From positions 124,001-188,000 of the forward strand of contig NZ_LZSC01000050.1 in assembly GCF_001665235.1 (NCBI RefSeq): DNA of 64,000 bases, given 5' to 3'. The position numbers were made by a program, and so were the translations under genes. Shown in pieces: positions 29,087-40,641 of the stretch. This DNA is from Mycobacterium sp. 1100029.7. GTDB lineage: Bacteria > Actinomycetota > Actinomycetes > Mycobacteriales > Mycobacteriaceae. Under the pieces are notes generated by a model. The model worked only from the letters and a program-made list of their open reading frames with translations, did no database searches and was not told the DNA's origin. The stretch's first letter is position 1; each line of letters opens with the position of its first letter.

Positions 29087-29887
29087 GTGCCGATCCCCAC
29101 TCCCTACGAGGACTTGCTGCGCTTGGTCCTCGAGACGGGATCGGCCAAATCGGACCGCACCGGCACCGGGACCCGCAGCCTATTCGGCCAGCAGCTGCGT
29201 TATGACCTGTCGAACGGTTTTCCGCTGCTGACCACCAAGAAGGTCCACCTGAAGTCGGTGGTCTACGAGTTGCTCTGGTTCCTGCGCGGCGACTCCAACG
29301 TTGGCTGGCTACACGAACACGGTGTGACAATCTGGGACGAATGGGCCAGTGAGACAGGCGATCTCGGACCTATCTATGGCGTGCAATGGCGATCGTGGCC
29401 GACGCCGTCGGGTCAGCACATCGACCAGATCAGCGCCGCGCTGGAATTACTGCGCACCGACCCGAACTCGCGGCGCAACATCGTGTCGGCATGGAACGTC
29501 GGCGAGATCCCGCAGATGGCCCTGCCGCCCTGTCACGCGTTCTTCCAGTTCTATGTCGCCGACGGGCGGCTGAGCTGCCAGCTCTACCAGCGCAGCGCGG
29601 ACCTGTTTTTGGGCGTGCCGTTCAACATCGCCAGCTACGCCCTGCTCACGCACATGATGGCGGCCCAGGCGGGCCTGGACGTCGGGGAATTCGTCTGGAC
29701 CGGAGGCGACTGCCACATCTACGACAACCACGTCGAACAGGTGCGGACCCAGCTCGGCCGTAACCCTCGGCCATATCCGGAACTTGTTCTCGCCCAACGG
29801 GATTCGATCTTCGACTACACCTACGACGACGTCGTCGTGCAGAATTACGATCCGCACCCGGCGATCAAAGCGCCCGTCGCTGTATGA
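29087..29887 (+). CDS. thyA: Thymidylate synthase (folate-dependent)
   Basis: ThyA methylates dUMP to dTMP with methylene-tetrahydrofolate, leaving dihydrofolate. The 266-aa protein has the catalytic cysteine in [11 protein letters not shown] (about residue 149), RRNIVSAWN, and [20 protein letters not shown], all classic. The start is GTG, close behind a purine-poor leader. It overlaps dfrA by ATGA, so the enzyme that recycles dihydrofolate is made with it. A second, unrelated thymidylate synthase (thyX) lies 5 kb away. Confidence 0.97.
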   Translation: MPIPTPYEDLLRLVLETGSAKSDRTGTGTRSLFGQQLRYDLSNGFPLLTTKKVHLKSVVYELLWFLRGDSNVGWLHEHGVTIWDEWASETGDLGPIYGVQWRSWPTPSGQHIDQISAALELLRTDPNSRRNIVSAWNVGEIPQMALPPCHAFFQFYVADGRLSCQLYQRSADLFLGVPFNIASYALLTHMMAAQAGLDVGEFVWTGGDCHIYDNHVEQVRTQLGRNPRPYPELVLAQRDSIFDYTYDDVVVQNYDPHPAIKAPVAV

Positions 29888-30369
29888 CGGAAATCGGTTT
29901 GGTGTGGGCTCAGTCCACGTCCGGTGTGATCGGCCGCAATGGCGACATTCCCTGGCGCGTGCCCGAAGACCTGGCGCGCTTCAAGCAGGTGACGGTCGGG
30001 CACACGGTGGTGATGGGCCGGCGGACCTGGGATTCGTTGCCGGCTCGGGTGCGGCCACTGCCGGGCCGCAGAAACATCGTGCTGTCCCGGCAGGCCGACT
30101 TCGCGGCCGACGGCGCCGAGGTGGTCGACTCGCTCGACGAGGCGTTGACCGAGGCCGAGGCGTGGGTGATCGGCGGCGCCGAGATCTACACCCTCGCGTT
30201 ACCGCTCGCGACCCGCTGTGAGGTGACCGAGATCGAGGTCGACCTCGTCATCGACGACGAAGACGCGCTGGCGCCGGCGCTCGACGAGTCCTGGCGGGGT
30301 GAAATCGGGGAGTGGCAGGTCAGCCGCTCTGGCCTGCGGTATCGCTTCCACAGCTATCGTCGGGCCTGA
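29884..30369 (+). CDS. dfrA: Dihydrofolate reductase
   Basis: The 161-aa enzyme reduces dihydrofolate to tetrahydrofolate with NADPH. Visible landmarks: IGLVWAQ, the [18 protein letters not shown] loop with the active-site Asp near residue 27, [12 protein letters not shown], and WVIGGAEIY. Length matches the mycobacterial enzyme. It is translationally coupled to thyA, and the pair is the expected target unit for antifolates. Confidence 0.97.
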   Translation: MTEIGLVWAQSTSGVIGRNGDIPWRVPEDLARFKQVTVGHTVVMGRRTWDSLPARVRPLPGRRNIVLSRQADFAADGAEVVDSLDEALTEAEAWVIGGAEIYTLALPLATRCEVTEIEVDLVIDDEDALAPALDESWRGEIGEWQVSRSGLRYRFHSYRRA

Positions 30370-30467
30370 GCGCTCGATTCGGCGTCGACTCCTGACCTGA
30401 CATACTCGGCCGGGTCGTTGGGGTCGGCGTGACGGGGTCTACGGCATTCCAGGGAGGGAAATAAGCA

Positions 30468-31169
30468 GTGATAACCGAACCCACGAAGACGTTCGCACGC
30501 AAATTCATGGGCTATGAGTCGACCGCGGTCGACGCCCACATCGAGATGTTGAGCGCCAAGCAGAAGTTGCTGTTCGACGACGTCGAGAGCCTGCGGGCGC
30601 GGCTGAAAGAGTCCGCCGACCAAGCGGCCGCGCTGCGCAAGGAGGTCGCCCAACTCACGGACACCTCCCCGACGCCGCACGCCATGCAGCAACGGATGGC
30701 CAGGATGCTGAGCCGCACGGTCGACGAAATCTCGGAGATGCAGGCCGAGGCGCGAGCCGAGGCCGAGGCGCTGATCGCGGCGGCCGAGTCGGAGATCGAG
30801 GCCGAGCAGCGAAAGCACCAGGAGGTGCTGGCCGACCTGGCGCGCCGGCGGCAGGCCATGGAGACCGAGTACCGCGAAGCCAAGGAAGCGCTCGAGGCCG
30901 AGCTGGCCAGCATGCGTGACGACGCGCAGGCGGCTCGCGAACAATTGCTCGCCGAAGCCAAGCAGCGGGTGGACCGGGATCGCGAGGAGGCCCGGCGGGC
31001 GGTGAACGCGGCCCGCGAGCAGCGAGTCAAGGTCCTAGAACAACTGCTGGGCGTCTACCGCGACCTGGACTCGGTGCCGGCCGCGCTCGAGGCGGCGTAT
31101 CAGGAACAGCAGAACTCGGTAGCAGACGGCGCGTCGGCCCCGGTCGACGAAAAGGTCGGCGCGGGGTGA
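30468..31169 (+). CDS. DivIVA/Wag31-like coiled-coil protein
   Basis: The 233-aa protein has an N-terminal patch FARKFMGYESTAVDAHIEML (residues 9-28) that resembles the membrane-binding/curvature domain of DivIVA proteins, then about 170 residues of near-continuous coiled coil rich in Glu, Ala, Arg and Lys. DivIVA (Wag31 in mycobacteria) organises polar growth; this may be a secondary scaffold. The start ATG... is preceded by AGGGAGG at good spacing, with GTG read as first codon at 30468. The gene is alone in its orientation block between dfrA and the YcaQ-like gene. Confidence 0.65.
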   Translation: MITEPTKTFARKFMGYESTAVDAHIEMLSAKQKLLFDDVESLRARLKESADQAAALRKEVAQLTDTSPTPHAMQQRMARMLSRTVDEISEMQAEARAEAEALIAAAESEIEAEQRKHQEVLADLARRRQAMETEYREAKEALEAELASMRDDAQAAREQLLAEAKQRVDRDREEARRAVNAAREQRVKVLEQLLGVYRDLDSVPAALEAAYQEQQNSVADGASAPVDEKVGAG

Positions 31170-31210
31170 GCCTTCGCTGAGGGCGGCCCGTCGACCGGTA
31201 TTCTCGGCGG

Positions 31211-32434
31211 GTGTCGACTCCGACGCTGACCGCGGTGCAGGCCCGGCGGATAGCCGTTGCGGCCCAAGGGTTTAACGAGCCGCGACCCCGTGGTGCGATC
31301 ACTCGCGCACACCTGCGTCGGCTCATCTCGAGAATCCAAGTCCTGCAACTGGATTCGGTTTCAGTTGCGGTACGCGCCCACTACGCGCCGGTGTTCAGCC
31401 GGCTCGGCCCGTATGACCGTGACGTACTGGACCGCGCGGCTTGGGGGCCGCGCTCGTCGCGGCTGCTGGCCGAGTACTGGGCGCACGAGGCCGCACTGAT
31501 GGCCGTCGACGACTGGCCGCTGCTGCGCTGGCGGATGCGCCAGTACCGGCATGGCCGTTGGGGAACCCACGTCGTCAAGGCCAATCCGCAACTTGCCGAC
31601 AAGGTCGTCGCCGCCGTCGGCGAACTCGGCCCCAGCACCGCCGGACAGATCGAAGCCCACCTCGAGGCCGAGACGTCCGGTCCCAGAGGCAGGTGGTGGG
31701 GCAGTCGCAGCGACACCAAGTGGGTGGCCGAGGCGTTGTTCGCCTCCGGGGTGCTCACCACGGCCACCCGGGTGGGTTTCGCCCGGCACTATGACCTGGT
31801 GGAACGGGTGCTGCCGGCCGCTGTGCTGGCCCGTCAGGTCGACGACGACGAGGCCCTGCGCGAACTCACCCTGCGGGCGGCCGGCGCGCTGGGGGTGGCC
31901 ACCGAACCGGACATCCGCGACTATTTCCGGCTGTCCGCCCAGCAGGTCAAGCCGGCGATCGCCGACCTGCTGGCCGCCGGCGAGATCGAGGCCGTCACCG
32001 TCGACGGATGGTCGGCGCCGGCCTACCTGCACGCCGCACGGACGGTGCCCCGGCAGGATCGCGGCACGGCACTGCTGTGTCCGTTCGACCCGCTGATCTT
32101 CTTCCGGCCCCGGGTGCAGCGGCTGTTCAATTTCCACTACCGCATCGAGATCTACACCCCGGCCGCCAAACGTCAGTACGGCTACTACGTGTGGCCGCTG
32201 CTGGTTGACGGCGAGCTGATGGCCCGGGTCGACCTGAAGGCCGACCGCGCGGCCGACACGCTGCGGGTGGTGGGCGCGTTCGCCGAACCCGATGCGCCGC
32301 GGCCCAGGGCGGCCGCCGCGCTGGCCGGCGAGCTGGCATCGATGGCGGCCTGGCTTAATCTGAGTGGATTCACCGTGTCCGGCCGCGGTGATCTGGCCGC
32401 CGAGCTGCGCACCGCCGCCAAACGGGTCGGCTGA
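31211..32434 (+). CDS. YcaQ/AlkX-like winged-helix DNA glycosylase
   Basis: The 407-aa protein has the HTH_42 family layout: tandem winged helices and the motif IQVLQLDSVSV near residue 45. The Q-x-D form of this motif marks the YcaQ (AlkX) branch, whose members unhook DNA interstrand crosslinks; the AlkZ branch has Q-x-Q. LLAEYWAHEAALM and CPFDPLIFFRPRVQRLFNFHYRIEIY are further family hallmarks. GTG start. Its stop overlaps the hsdM start (TGATG), so it may be co-expressed with the methyltransferase. Confidence 0.8.
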   Translation: MSTPTLTAVQARRIAVAAQGFNEPRPRGAITRAHLRRLISRIQVLQLDSVSVAVRAHYAPVFSRLGPYDRDVLDRAAWGPRSSRLLAEYWAHEAALMAVDDWPLLRWRMRQYRHGRWGTHVVKANPQLADKVVAAVGELGPSTAGQIEAHLEAETSGPRGRWWGSRSDTKWVAEALFASGVLTTATRVGFARHYDLVERVLPAAVLARQVDDDEALRELTLRAAGALGVATEPDIRDYFRLSAQQVKPAIADLLAAGEIEAVTVDGWSAPAYLHAARTVPRQDRGTALLCPFDPLIFFRPRVQRLFNFHYRIEIYTPAAKRQYGYYVWPLLVDGELMARVDLKADRAADTLRVVGAFAEPDAPRPRAAAALAGELASMAAWLNLSGFTVSGRGDLAAELRTAAKRVG

Positions 32435-33822
32435 TGACGCCGCCGTCCCGGGAGCTCAAAGCCACCCTGTGGAAGGCGGCCGAAAAGCTGCGCGGCTCGC
32501 TGTCGGCCAGTCAGTACAAGGACGTGATCCTGGGTCTGGTGTTCCTCGAGTACGTCGCCGAGCAGCAGTGGAAGTCGTTGGCGGACAACGCGACAGCGGA
32601 TAACATCGGGCGGTTGGTCGACGAGGCGATGGGTGCGGTGATGGCGGCAAATCCGGCGGTTGCCGGGATGCTGCCACCGGTCTACGCCAACCTCGACCAG
32701 CACCGCCTCGGTGAACTGGTGGCGCTGCTCGACGGCGCGCGACTGCCTGCGCACGGACGACCGCGCGACGTGATGGGGGAGGTATACGAGTACTTCCTGG
32801 GCAACTTCGCGCGCGCGGAAGGCAAAAGGGGCGGGGAATTCTTCACCCCGCCCAGCGTGGTGCGGCTGATCGTGGAGGTCTTGGAGCCGGCGCGCGGGCG
32901 GGTGTACGACCCGTGCTGCGGCTCGGGTGGAATGTTCGTCCAGACCGAAACGTTCATCGCCGAGCGCGACGGTGACCCGACGGCTGTGTCGCTCTACGGT
33001 CAGGAAAGCGTCGAACAGACCTGGCGGATGGCGAAGCTGAACCTCACCGTGCACGGCATCGACAATGCGGGGCTGGCTCGCGGGGACACGCTCGCCGAGG
33101 ACTTGCACGCCGGCGCGCAGATGGACTACGTGATGGCCAATCCGCCGTTCAACATCAAGGATTGGGCCCGCGACGAAGCCGACCCCCGCTGGCGTTTCGG
33201 TGTCCCTCCGGCGGGCAACGCCAACTACGCCTGGATCCAGCACATCCTGTCCAAGCTGGCGCCGGGCGGCGCGGCCGGCGTCGTGATGGCCAACGGTTCG
33301 ATGTCATCGAATGTGCTGGGGGAGGGTGACATTCGCGAGCGCATCGTCGATGCGGATCTGGTGTCGTGTCTGGTTGCGCTGCCCGCCCAGCTGTTTCGCA
33401 GCACCGGAATTCCGGTGTGCGTGTGGTTCTTCGCGCTGGACAAGGGCGCGCGTGCCGGGCAGGTCCTGTTCATCGACGCCCGTGGTTTGGGGTGCCTCGT
33501 CGCTCGAGCCGAACGCGCGCTGACCGACGAAGAGGTCGCCCGCATCGGCCACACCTATCACCTGTGGTCCGGGTCGGAGTCAGCCAAAGACGGCGTCTAC
33601 GAAGATGTTCCGGGATTCTGCAGATCGGTGTCGTTGCACGACATCGCCGCCGCGGGGTACCTGCTCACCCCGGGGCGTTATGTCGGCGCGGGCGCGGCAG
33701 AAAGCGATGGCGAACCGGCCGACGAGAAGATCGCCCGGTTGACGGACGATCTGCTGGCCGCTCTGGACGAATCCGCGCGACTGGAAACCGTGGTGCGCGA
33801 GCAGGTGCGACGACTGTGCTGA
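32434..33822 (+). CDS. hsdM: Type I DNA methyltransferase, modification subunit
   Basis: The 462-aa N6-adenine methyltransferase has an N-terminal helical domain, the SAM-binding motif YDPCCGSGGMF (about residues 156-166) and the catalytic NPPF (about 234-237). With HsdS it methylates a bipartite target. In M. tuberculosis the orthologue (Rv2756c) acts as an orphan methyltransferase. No hsdR-like helicase/nuclease is found in this window, so the same is likely here. Its end overlaps hsdS by seven bases. Confidence 0.93.
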   Translation: MTPPSRELKATLWKAAEKLRGSLSASQYKDVILGLVFLEYVAEQQWKSLADNATADNIGRLVDEAMGAVMAANPAVAGMLPPVYANLDQHRLGELVALLDGARLPAHGRPRDVMGEVYEYFLGNFARAEGKRGGEFFTPPSVVRLIVEVLEPARGRVYDPCCGSGGMFVQTETFIAERDGDPTAVSLYGQESVEQTWRMAKLNLTVHGIDNAGLARGDTLAEDLHAGAQMDYVMANPPFNIKDWARDEADPRWRFGVPPAGNANYAWIQHILSKLAPGGAAGVVMANGSMSSNVLGEGDIRERIVDADLVSCLVALPAQLFRSTGIPVCVWFFALDKGARAGQVLFIDARGLGCLVARAERALTDEEVARIGHTYHLWSGSESAKDGVYEDVPGFCRSVSLHDIAAAGYLLTPGRYVGAGAAESDGEPADEKIARLTDDLLAALDESARLETVVREQVRRLC

Positions 33823-34871
33823 CGGCGACACTGGGCGAGTATCTCGACTTCACCAGCGGAAGCAGCGCGACGGCGCGGGCGCCGGGCGGACGCTATCGCG
33901 TCTACGGCGCCAACGGCGCCATCGGTTACGCGGCCCGGCCCAATGCGCGCGGCCCACTGATAGTGCTCGGTCGGGTCGGATCATATTGCGGCAGTGTGCG
34001 CTACTGCGATTCCGACGTGTGGGTCACCGACAATGCGCTGGTATGCCGGGCCAAAGAGCCCGCGGAGACGCGGTATTGGTACTACGCCCTGCAAACCTGC
34101 GGGCTCAACGAATACCGCACCGGATCGGGGCAGCCGCTGTTGAATCAGGCGATTCTGCGCGATGTTTCGGTGCGGACGGTGCCGGAGGGGCAGCGCCAGC
34201 GGATCGCGGCGCTGCTCGGCGCATTCGACGACAAAATCGCCGCCAACCAGCGCGTCGTCGGCGCCGCCGAGAAGGTGATGATCGCGGTGGCCGAGGCGAT
34301 CTCCGATCTGGTGCCGCTGTCGCGCTTGGCGCAGCGGTCCACAGCGGTTCGCGGGCCGGAACACTTCGACGACGTGGTCGCACATTTCAGCCTTCCGGCG
34401 TTCGACGACGGCGTCACCCCCGCGGTGGTCGACGGGGCGTCGGTGAAAAGCGGCAAATTCCTGCTGTCGCAACCCTGCGTGTTGTTCGCCCGGTTGAATC
34501 CGCAGATCCCGCGGATCTGGGATGTGACGCGGTTGCCTTCCGAAATGCCGGTGGCGAGCACGGAATTCGTCGTACTCGAACCTGACGGCATCGCCACGTC
34601 GGCATTGTGGTCGACGCTGCGCCAGCCGGATGTTTCGCGGACCCTGCAGCAGCAGGTCGCCGGAACCTCGGGCAGTCACCAGCGCATCGCGGCGCAAGAC
34701 CTGATGGACGTCGCGGTGCGCGATGTGCGACAGCTGAGCCCCGAAGCGATGCGGACGATCACCGGCCTGGGGGCGCTGTGTCACGCGCGGCGCAGCGAGT
34801 CATTGAGGCTGGCCGGTTTTCGCGACGCCATGCTGCCCCTGCTGATCACGGGCAAGCTGCGGCTAAGGTAA
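33816..34871 (+). CDS. hsdS: Type I DNA methyltransferase, specificity subunit
   Basis: The 351-aa protein has two target-recognition domains: TRD1 about residues 1-110 (ending in [17 protein letters not shown]), a conserved spacer helix [24 protein letters not shown] (split, about 128-150), TRD2 about 160-300 (with [12 protein letters not shown] and [17 protein letters not shown]), and a final helix ending in [14 protein letters not shown] complete two-TRD HsdS should give a full bipartite target. GTG 33816 is chosen from the overlap with hsdM. In M. tuberculosis the gene at this spot is truncated; here it is intact. Confidence 0.9.
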   Translation: MLTATLGEYLDFTSGSSATARAPGGRYRVYGANGAIGYAARPNARGPLIVLGRVGSYCGSVRYCDSDVWVTDNALVCRAKEPAETRYWYYALQTCGLNEYRTGSGQPLLNQAILRDVSVRTVPEGQRQRIAALLGAFDDKIAANQRVVGAAEKVMIAVAEAISDLVPLSRLAQRSTAVRGPEHFDDVVAHFSLPAFDDGVTPAVVDGASVKSGKFLLSQPCVLFARLNPQIPRIWDVTRLPSEMPVASTEFVVLEPDGIATSALWSTLRQPDVSRTLQQQVAGTSGSHQRIAAQDLMDVAVRDVRQLSPEAMRTITGLGALCHARRSESLRLAGFRDAMLPLLITGKLRLR

Positions 34872-34876
34872 GCGCC

Positions 34877-36732
<1,856 letters not shown>

Positions 36733-36751
36733 CCCAGGGTTTGGCCTCAAA

Positions 36752-38428
36752 GTGATCGAAGACCTCAGCCCGCCCGGTCCGTTGACCGCCGGTGGGTTGC
36801 GGGTGACCGCGCTCGGTGGCATCAGCGAAATCGGCCGCAACATGACCGTTTTCGAGCACCTGGGCCGGCTGCTGATCATCGACTGCGGGGTGATGTTCCC
36901 CACGCACGACGAGCCGGGCGTCGACTTGATCCTGCCGGATCTGCGCCATATCGAAGATCGGCTCGACGACGTCGAAGCGCTGGTGCTCACGCACGCGCAC
37001 GAGGACCACATCGGCGCGATCCCGTTCCTGCTCAAGCTGCGACCCGACATCCCGGTCGTCGGCTCCAAATTCACCCTCGCGATGGTCGCGGCCAAATGCC
37101 GCGAGCACCGCATCAAGCCGGTGTTCGTCGAGGTGAAAGAGGGGCACAGCAGCCGGCACGGCGTGTTCGAGTGCGAGTACTTCGCGGTGAATCACTCCAT
37201 CCCGGATGCGCTGGCCATCGCGGTGTACACCGGCGCGGGAACGGTGCTGCACACCGGCGACATCAAGCTCGACCAGCTGCCACTAGACGGCCGGCCCACC
37301 GATCTGCCCGGCATGTCGCGCCTCGGCGGTTCCGGTGTGGACCTGTTCCTGTGTGATTCGACCAACTCCGAGATCCCCGGTGTCGGCCCGTCGGAAAGCG
37401 AGGTGGGCCCGACGCTGCACCGGCTGATCCGCGGCGCCGAGGGCCGCGTCATCGTGGCGTGCTTTGCCTCCAACGTCGACCGGGTGCAGCAAATCATCGA
37501 CGCCGCAGTGGCTTTGGGTCGCCGGGTGTCGTTCGTTGGTCGATCCATGGTGCGCAACATGAGCATCGCCCGGGACCTGGGCTTTTTGCGCGTCGACGAC
37601 TCCGACCTGATCGACATCGGGGCCGCTGAGATGATGCCGCCCGAAAAGGTGGTGCTGATCACCACCGGCACCCAGGGTGAACCGATGGCGGCGCTGTCGC
37701 GGATGTCGCGCGGTGAGCACCGCAGCATCACGCTGACCGCCGGCGACCTGGTCGTGTTGTCGTCGTCGCTGATTCCGGGCAACGAGGAGGCGGTGTACGG
37801 CGTCATCGATGCGCTGGCCAAGGTCGGCGCCCGAGTGGTCACCAATGCCCAAGCGCGCGTGCACGTTTCGGGCCACGCTTACGCCGGTGAACTGTTGTTC
37901 CTGTACAACGGGGTGCGGCCCCGCAATGTGATGCCGGTGCACGGCACCTGGCGTATGTTGCGCGCCAACGCCAAGCTGGCCGCCAGCACCGGCGTGCCGC
38001 AGGAGTCGATCCTGTTGGCCGAGAACGGCGTCAGCGTCGATCTGGTCAACGGCCGGGCCTCGATCGCGGGCGCGGTTCCGGTCGGCAAGATGTTCGTCGA
38101 CGGCCTGATCACCGGTGACGTCGGCGACATCACGCTGGGCGAGCGGCTCATCCTGTCCGAGGGCTTCGTTGCGGTGACGGTGGTGCTGCACCGCGGCACC
38201 GGACGTTCGGCGATCACGCCGCACCTGCATTCGCGCGGATTCTCCGAAGACCCCAAGGCACTCGAACCCGTTGTCCGCAAAGTCGAAGAGGAGCTGGAGG
38301 CGTTGGTCGCCGGCAATGTGACCGACCCGATCCGGATCGCGCAGGGCGTGCGGCGCACCGTCGGCAAGTGGGTGGGCGAAACCTATCGCCGGCAACCCAT
38401 GATCGTGCCGACCGTCATCGAGATTTAA
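36752..38428 (+). CDS. rnj: Ribonuclease J
   Basis: The 558-aa metallo-beta-lactamase/beta-CASP nuclease has the zinc motif LTHAHEDHIGA (about residues 81-91), a further His in the FAVNHSIPDA region, HTGDIKLDQ, the beta-CASP segment around VIVACFASNVDRVQQI, and MPVHGTWRML near 395. RNase J has endo- and 5'-exoribonuclease activity in rRNA and mRNA maturation. GTG 36752 gives the length of the M. tuberculosis Rv2752c product. Its TAA overlaps the stop of the convergent methyltransferase in an AGATTTAAATCT palindrome. Confidence 0.95.
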   Translation: MIEDLSPPGPLTAGGLRVTALGGISEIGRNMTVFEHLGRLLIIDCGVMFPTHDEPGVDLILPDLRHIEDRLDDVEALVLTHAHEDHIGAIPFLLKLRPDIPVVGSKFTLAMVAAKCREHRIKPVFVEVKEGHSSRHGVFECEYFAVNHSIPDALAIAVYTGAGTVLHTGDIKLDQLPLDGRPTDLPGMSRLGGSGVDLFLCDSTNSEIPGVGPSESEVGPTLHRLIRGAEGRVIVACFASNVDRVQQIIDAAVALGRRVSFVGRSMVRNMSIARDLGFLRVDDSDLIDIGAAEMMPPEKVVLITTGTQGEPMAALSRMSRGEHRSITLTAGDLVVLSSSLIPGNEEAVYGVIDALAKVGARVVTNAQARVHVSGHAYAGELLFLYNGVRPRNVMPVHGTWRMLRANAKLAASTGVPQESILLAENGVSVDLVNGRASIAGAVPVGKMFVDGLITGDVGDITLGERLILSEGFVAVTVVLHRGTGRSAITPHLHSRGFSEDPKALEPVVRKVEEELEALVAGNVTDPIRIAQGVRRTVGKWVGETYRRQPMIVPTVIEI

Positions 38429-39297
38429 ATCTTCTCGGCGTAAGCCGACCATTCCAGTTGCGACGCGGCCAGGTTGCGCCCGGCCGGGTGCACATAGCGG
38501 GCCACCAGCTCGTCGGGCCCCGCCTGCTCGACCAGGCGCCATCCGTAGTCGGCGATGAAGCCCGAGACCTCGTCGGGCTCCAGGCCGAAATGCCAAAGTT
38601 GGTTGCGCCGGCGAACTTTGCGGTACAGCGTGCGGGTGCCGTACAGATTCTTGCCGTCGATGAAGTCGCGGCGTACATAGGTGAACAGCAACCGACTGCC
38701 CGGAGCGGCCGCGCGCAATCCGTCGAGCGTGCGCCGCACGCCATCTTCGGTCAGATACTGCGTGACGCCTTCGCAGACGAAGAACGCCCGGTAGTCGGTG
38801 TGATAGCCGTGCTCGGCGAGGGCAGTGAGCAGATCGTCACGCTCGAAATCCAGTGCCACCAACCGAACCGACAGCGGGGGACCGCCCAGCACCCGGCGAA
38901 CCGTCTTGGCCTTGCGGGCGATGTTGACGGGCAGATCCACTTCGAAGACCGGGATACGGACCTGTCGGTTCAGCAGGTATGCCCGGGTATCCAAACCGGC
39001 GCCGAGGATGACCACCGCGTTGATGTCGGCGCGCGCCTCGGCGATCTTGTCGGCGATGAACCGCTTGCGGCAGGCCAGATTTGCCCACAAGCCCGGGGCG
39101 GTCAGTTCCGAAGCGCCGAGGACCAGACGCCGTAGCGGCGTCACTCGCGTCGCGGCGACCAGCCAGCGCAGCGGCGCGGGCAGGAACAGCTCCGCCAGGT
39201 CGTCGTCCACCAGGCGATGCCCGGAAGGTTCGTTCTGCTCGACGGCGGCCAGCACCATCGGTCCAAAAGCTGTCTGCGCCACGGGGTTTCGCGCCAT
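38425..39297 (-). CDS. SAM-dependent methyltransferase, leucine-carboxyl-methyltransferase-like (Rv2751-like)
   Basis: The 290-aa protein has VVILGAGLDTRAYLL (SAM loop, about residues 93-107), FEVDLP (acidic ribose-binding end), and FFVCEGVTQYLTEDGV (about 171-186), the standard pattern of the large mycobacterial LCM/PpmA-like O-methyltransferase family. The substrate is not known. It is the last of three leftward genes with the mycofactocin-type SDR and a monooxygenase-like gene; five bases separate it from the SDR stop. Confidence 0.85.
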   Translation of the reverse strand: MARNPVAQTAFGPMVLAAVEQNEPSGHRLVDDDLAELFLPAPLRWLVAATRVTPLRRLVLGASELTAPGLWANLACRKRFIADKIAEARADINAVVILGAGLDTRAYLLNRQVRIPVFEVDLPVNIARKAKTVRRVLGGPPLSVRLVALDFERDDLLTALAEHGYHTDYRAFFVCEGVTQYLTEDGVRRTLDGLRAAAPGSRLLFTYVRRDFIDGKNLYGTRTLYRKVRRRNQLWHFGLEPDEVSGFIADYGWRLVEQAGPDELVARYVHPAGRNLAASQLEWSAYAEKI

Positions 39298-39302
39298 GAC
39301 CG

Positions 39303-40124
39303 CTACTTGTTCAGGTAGCCCGCATCGACCGGCAGGGTCACGCCGGTGATGTAGCGGGCCTGGTCGGAGACCAGCCAGGCCACCGCGTTGGCGATGTCCT
39401 CGGGGTCCAGCGTGTCAACCGGCATGGCGTTGCCCATCGCTCCCGGCGAGTCGGTCGCGGCTGCCATGTTGGCCAGCCACTCCCGGATGAACTCGTTGTC
39501 GATCATCGGGGTGTGGACGCCGGAGGGGTGAATCGAGTTGACCCGGATCATCTGGCCGGCAAGCAAATTCGCGTACACCCGCATCAGTCCGACCACCCCG
39601 TGCTTGGCCGCGGCGTACCCTACCGAACCGGCATCGGCGCTACCGACGCCGGCCAGCCCGGCGCTCGAACTGATCAGCACGATCGACCCGCCGGTGCCTT
39701 GTTTGACCATCGTCGGGATCGCGGCCTTGATGGTGTTGTAGACGCCGGTGAGGTTGACGTCGATCACGTCGTGCCAGCCGTCGTCACCGGATTGCATCGG
39801 GGCGATGCCGGCGTTGGCCACCACGATGTCGAGCCGGCCGAACTCGTCGACACCGGCCTGCACCGCGGCGCTCAGCGATGCGCGGTCCCGCACATCGCCT
39901 TGCTTGGCCACGATGCGGGCGCCGGCGTCCTCGACGAGTTTGACGGTGGCGGCTAGGTCTTCCGGCGTGGCCAGCTGATAGGGGACGCTGGCGATCTGCG
40001 CGCACAGGTCGACGGCGATGATGTCGGCGCCGTCGGTGGCCAGCCGGACCGCGTGGGCGCGGCCTTGGCCCCGCGCCGCGCCGGTGATCAGCGCGACTTT
40101 CCCCTTCAGCGGGCCGTCGGTCAC
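39303..40124 (-). CDS. Mycofactocin-coupled SDR oxidoreductase (Rv2750-like)
   Basis: The 273-aa SDR has [19 protein letters not shown] (residues 11-29), an insertion after DLC with the sequence [18 protein letters not shown], and Y-A-A-A-K. The GQGRAHA loop and the ATPEDLxxTV insertion typify SDRs that hold non-exchangeable NAD and pass electrons to mycofactocin. It probably oxidises an alcohol. The GTG at 40124 overlaps the stop of the upstream small gene (GTGA), so the pair is coupled. No mycofactocin biosynthesis genes are in the window. Confidence 0.85.
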   Translation of the reverse strand: MTDGPLKGKVALITGAARGQGRAHAVRLATDGADIIAVDLCAQIASVPYQLATPEDLAATVKLVEDAGARIVAKQGDVRDRASLSAAVQAGVDEFGRLDIVVANAGIAPMQSGDDGWHDVIDVNLTGVYNTIKAAIPTMVKQGTGGSIVLISSSAGLAGVGSADAGSVGYAAAKHGVVGLMRVYANLLAGQMIRVNSIHPSGVHTPMIDNEFIREWLANMAAATDSPGAMGNAMPVDTLDPEDIANAVAWLVSDQARYITGVTLPVDAGYLNK

Positions 40125-40435
40125 TTGCGCAGCTGGCCCTTGTCCGGGTCGCCGGCCAGGACCGGCTGCAGCATCTTGATGTCCGGTGCCCCGGCGAGGT
40201 GTTCGCCGGCCGCGGTGAACAGCTTGCCGACCGCGGGAGCGGCGCTGTGCGTTTTCAGCGCCTCTTCGTCGGCCCACTGCTCGACGAAGACGAAGGTCTC
40301 GCCCGCCTCGTGCACGGCGTACAGCTGACAGCCGGGCTCGGAGTGCACCTCTTCGGCCGCAGTCTTTAGGATCTCGCGGACGGTGTCGACAGACTCGGGT
40401 TTGACGGTCAAGGTGGCGACGACGACGACGGGCAT
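40121..40435 (-). CDS. Antibiotic-biosynthesis-monooxygenase-fold protein (Rv2749-like)
   Basis: The 104-aa protein is a single ferredoxin-like alpha+beta barrel of the ABM/YgiN type: [47 protein letters not shown] and a final helix/strand. Members are dimers that act as quinol or small-molecule monooxygenases, or in haem degradation; the haem-degrading residues of MhuD are not evident. It is coupled to the SDR and could act on the same substrate. Confidence 0.85.
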   Translation of the reverse strand: MPVVVVATLTVKPESVDTVREILKTAAEEVHSEPGCQLYAVHEAGETFVFVEQWADEEALKTHSAAPAVGKLFTAAGEHLAGAPDIKMLQPVLAGDPDKGQLRK

Positions 40436-40641
40436 GCGGGGCTCCTTGAGGGGTAGCGGGAGGGATGGCTGTCACCCTACTCACACCGGGTTTCCCCGCA
40501 TCGGCGTGCTCGTAGCGGTGCGAGAGCAGTGCTTTCACGTCTTCGGGGGCCGTCGTAGTGCGCCGATGACCGAACCGACACAGTTTTGTGACCAGTGTGG
40601 CTGATGGTGAATATGGGGCGATTGCGACTAGGCTGGACCCC

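Noticed and set aside
38421..38432. AGATTTAAATCT palindrome at convergent stops as a regulatory site
   Set aside because: It arises from two overlapping TAA stops on opposite strands; too short to claim more.
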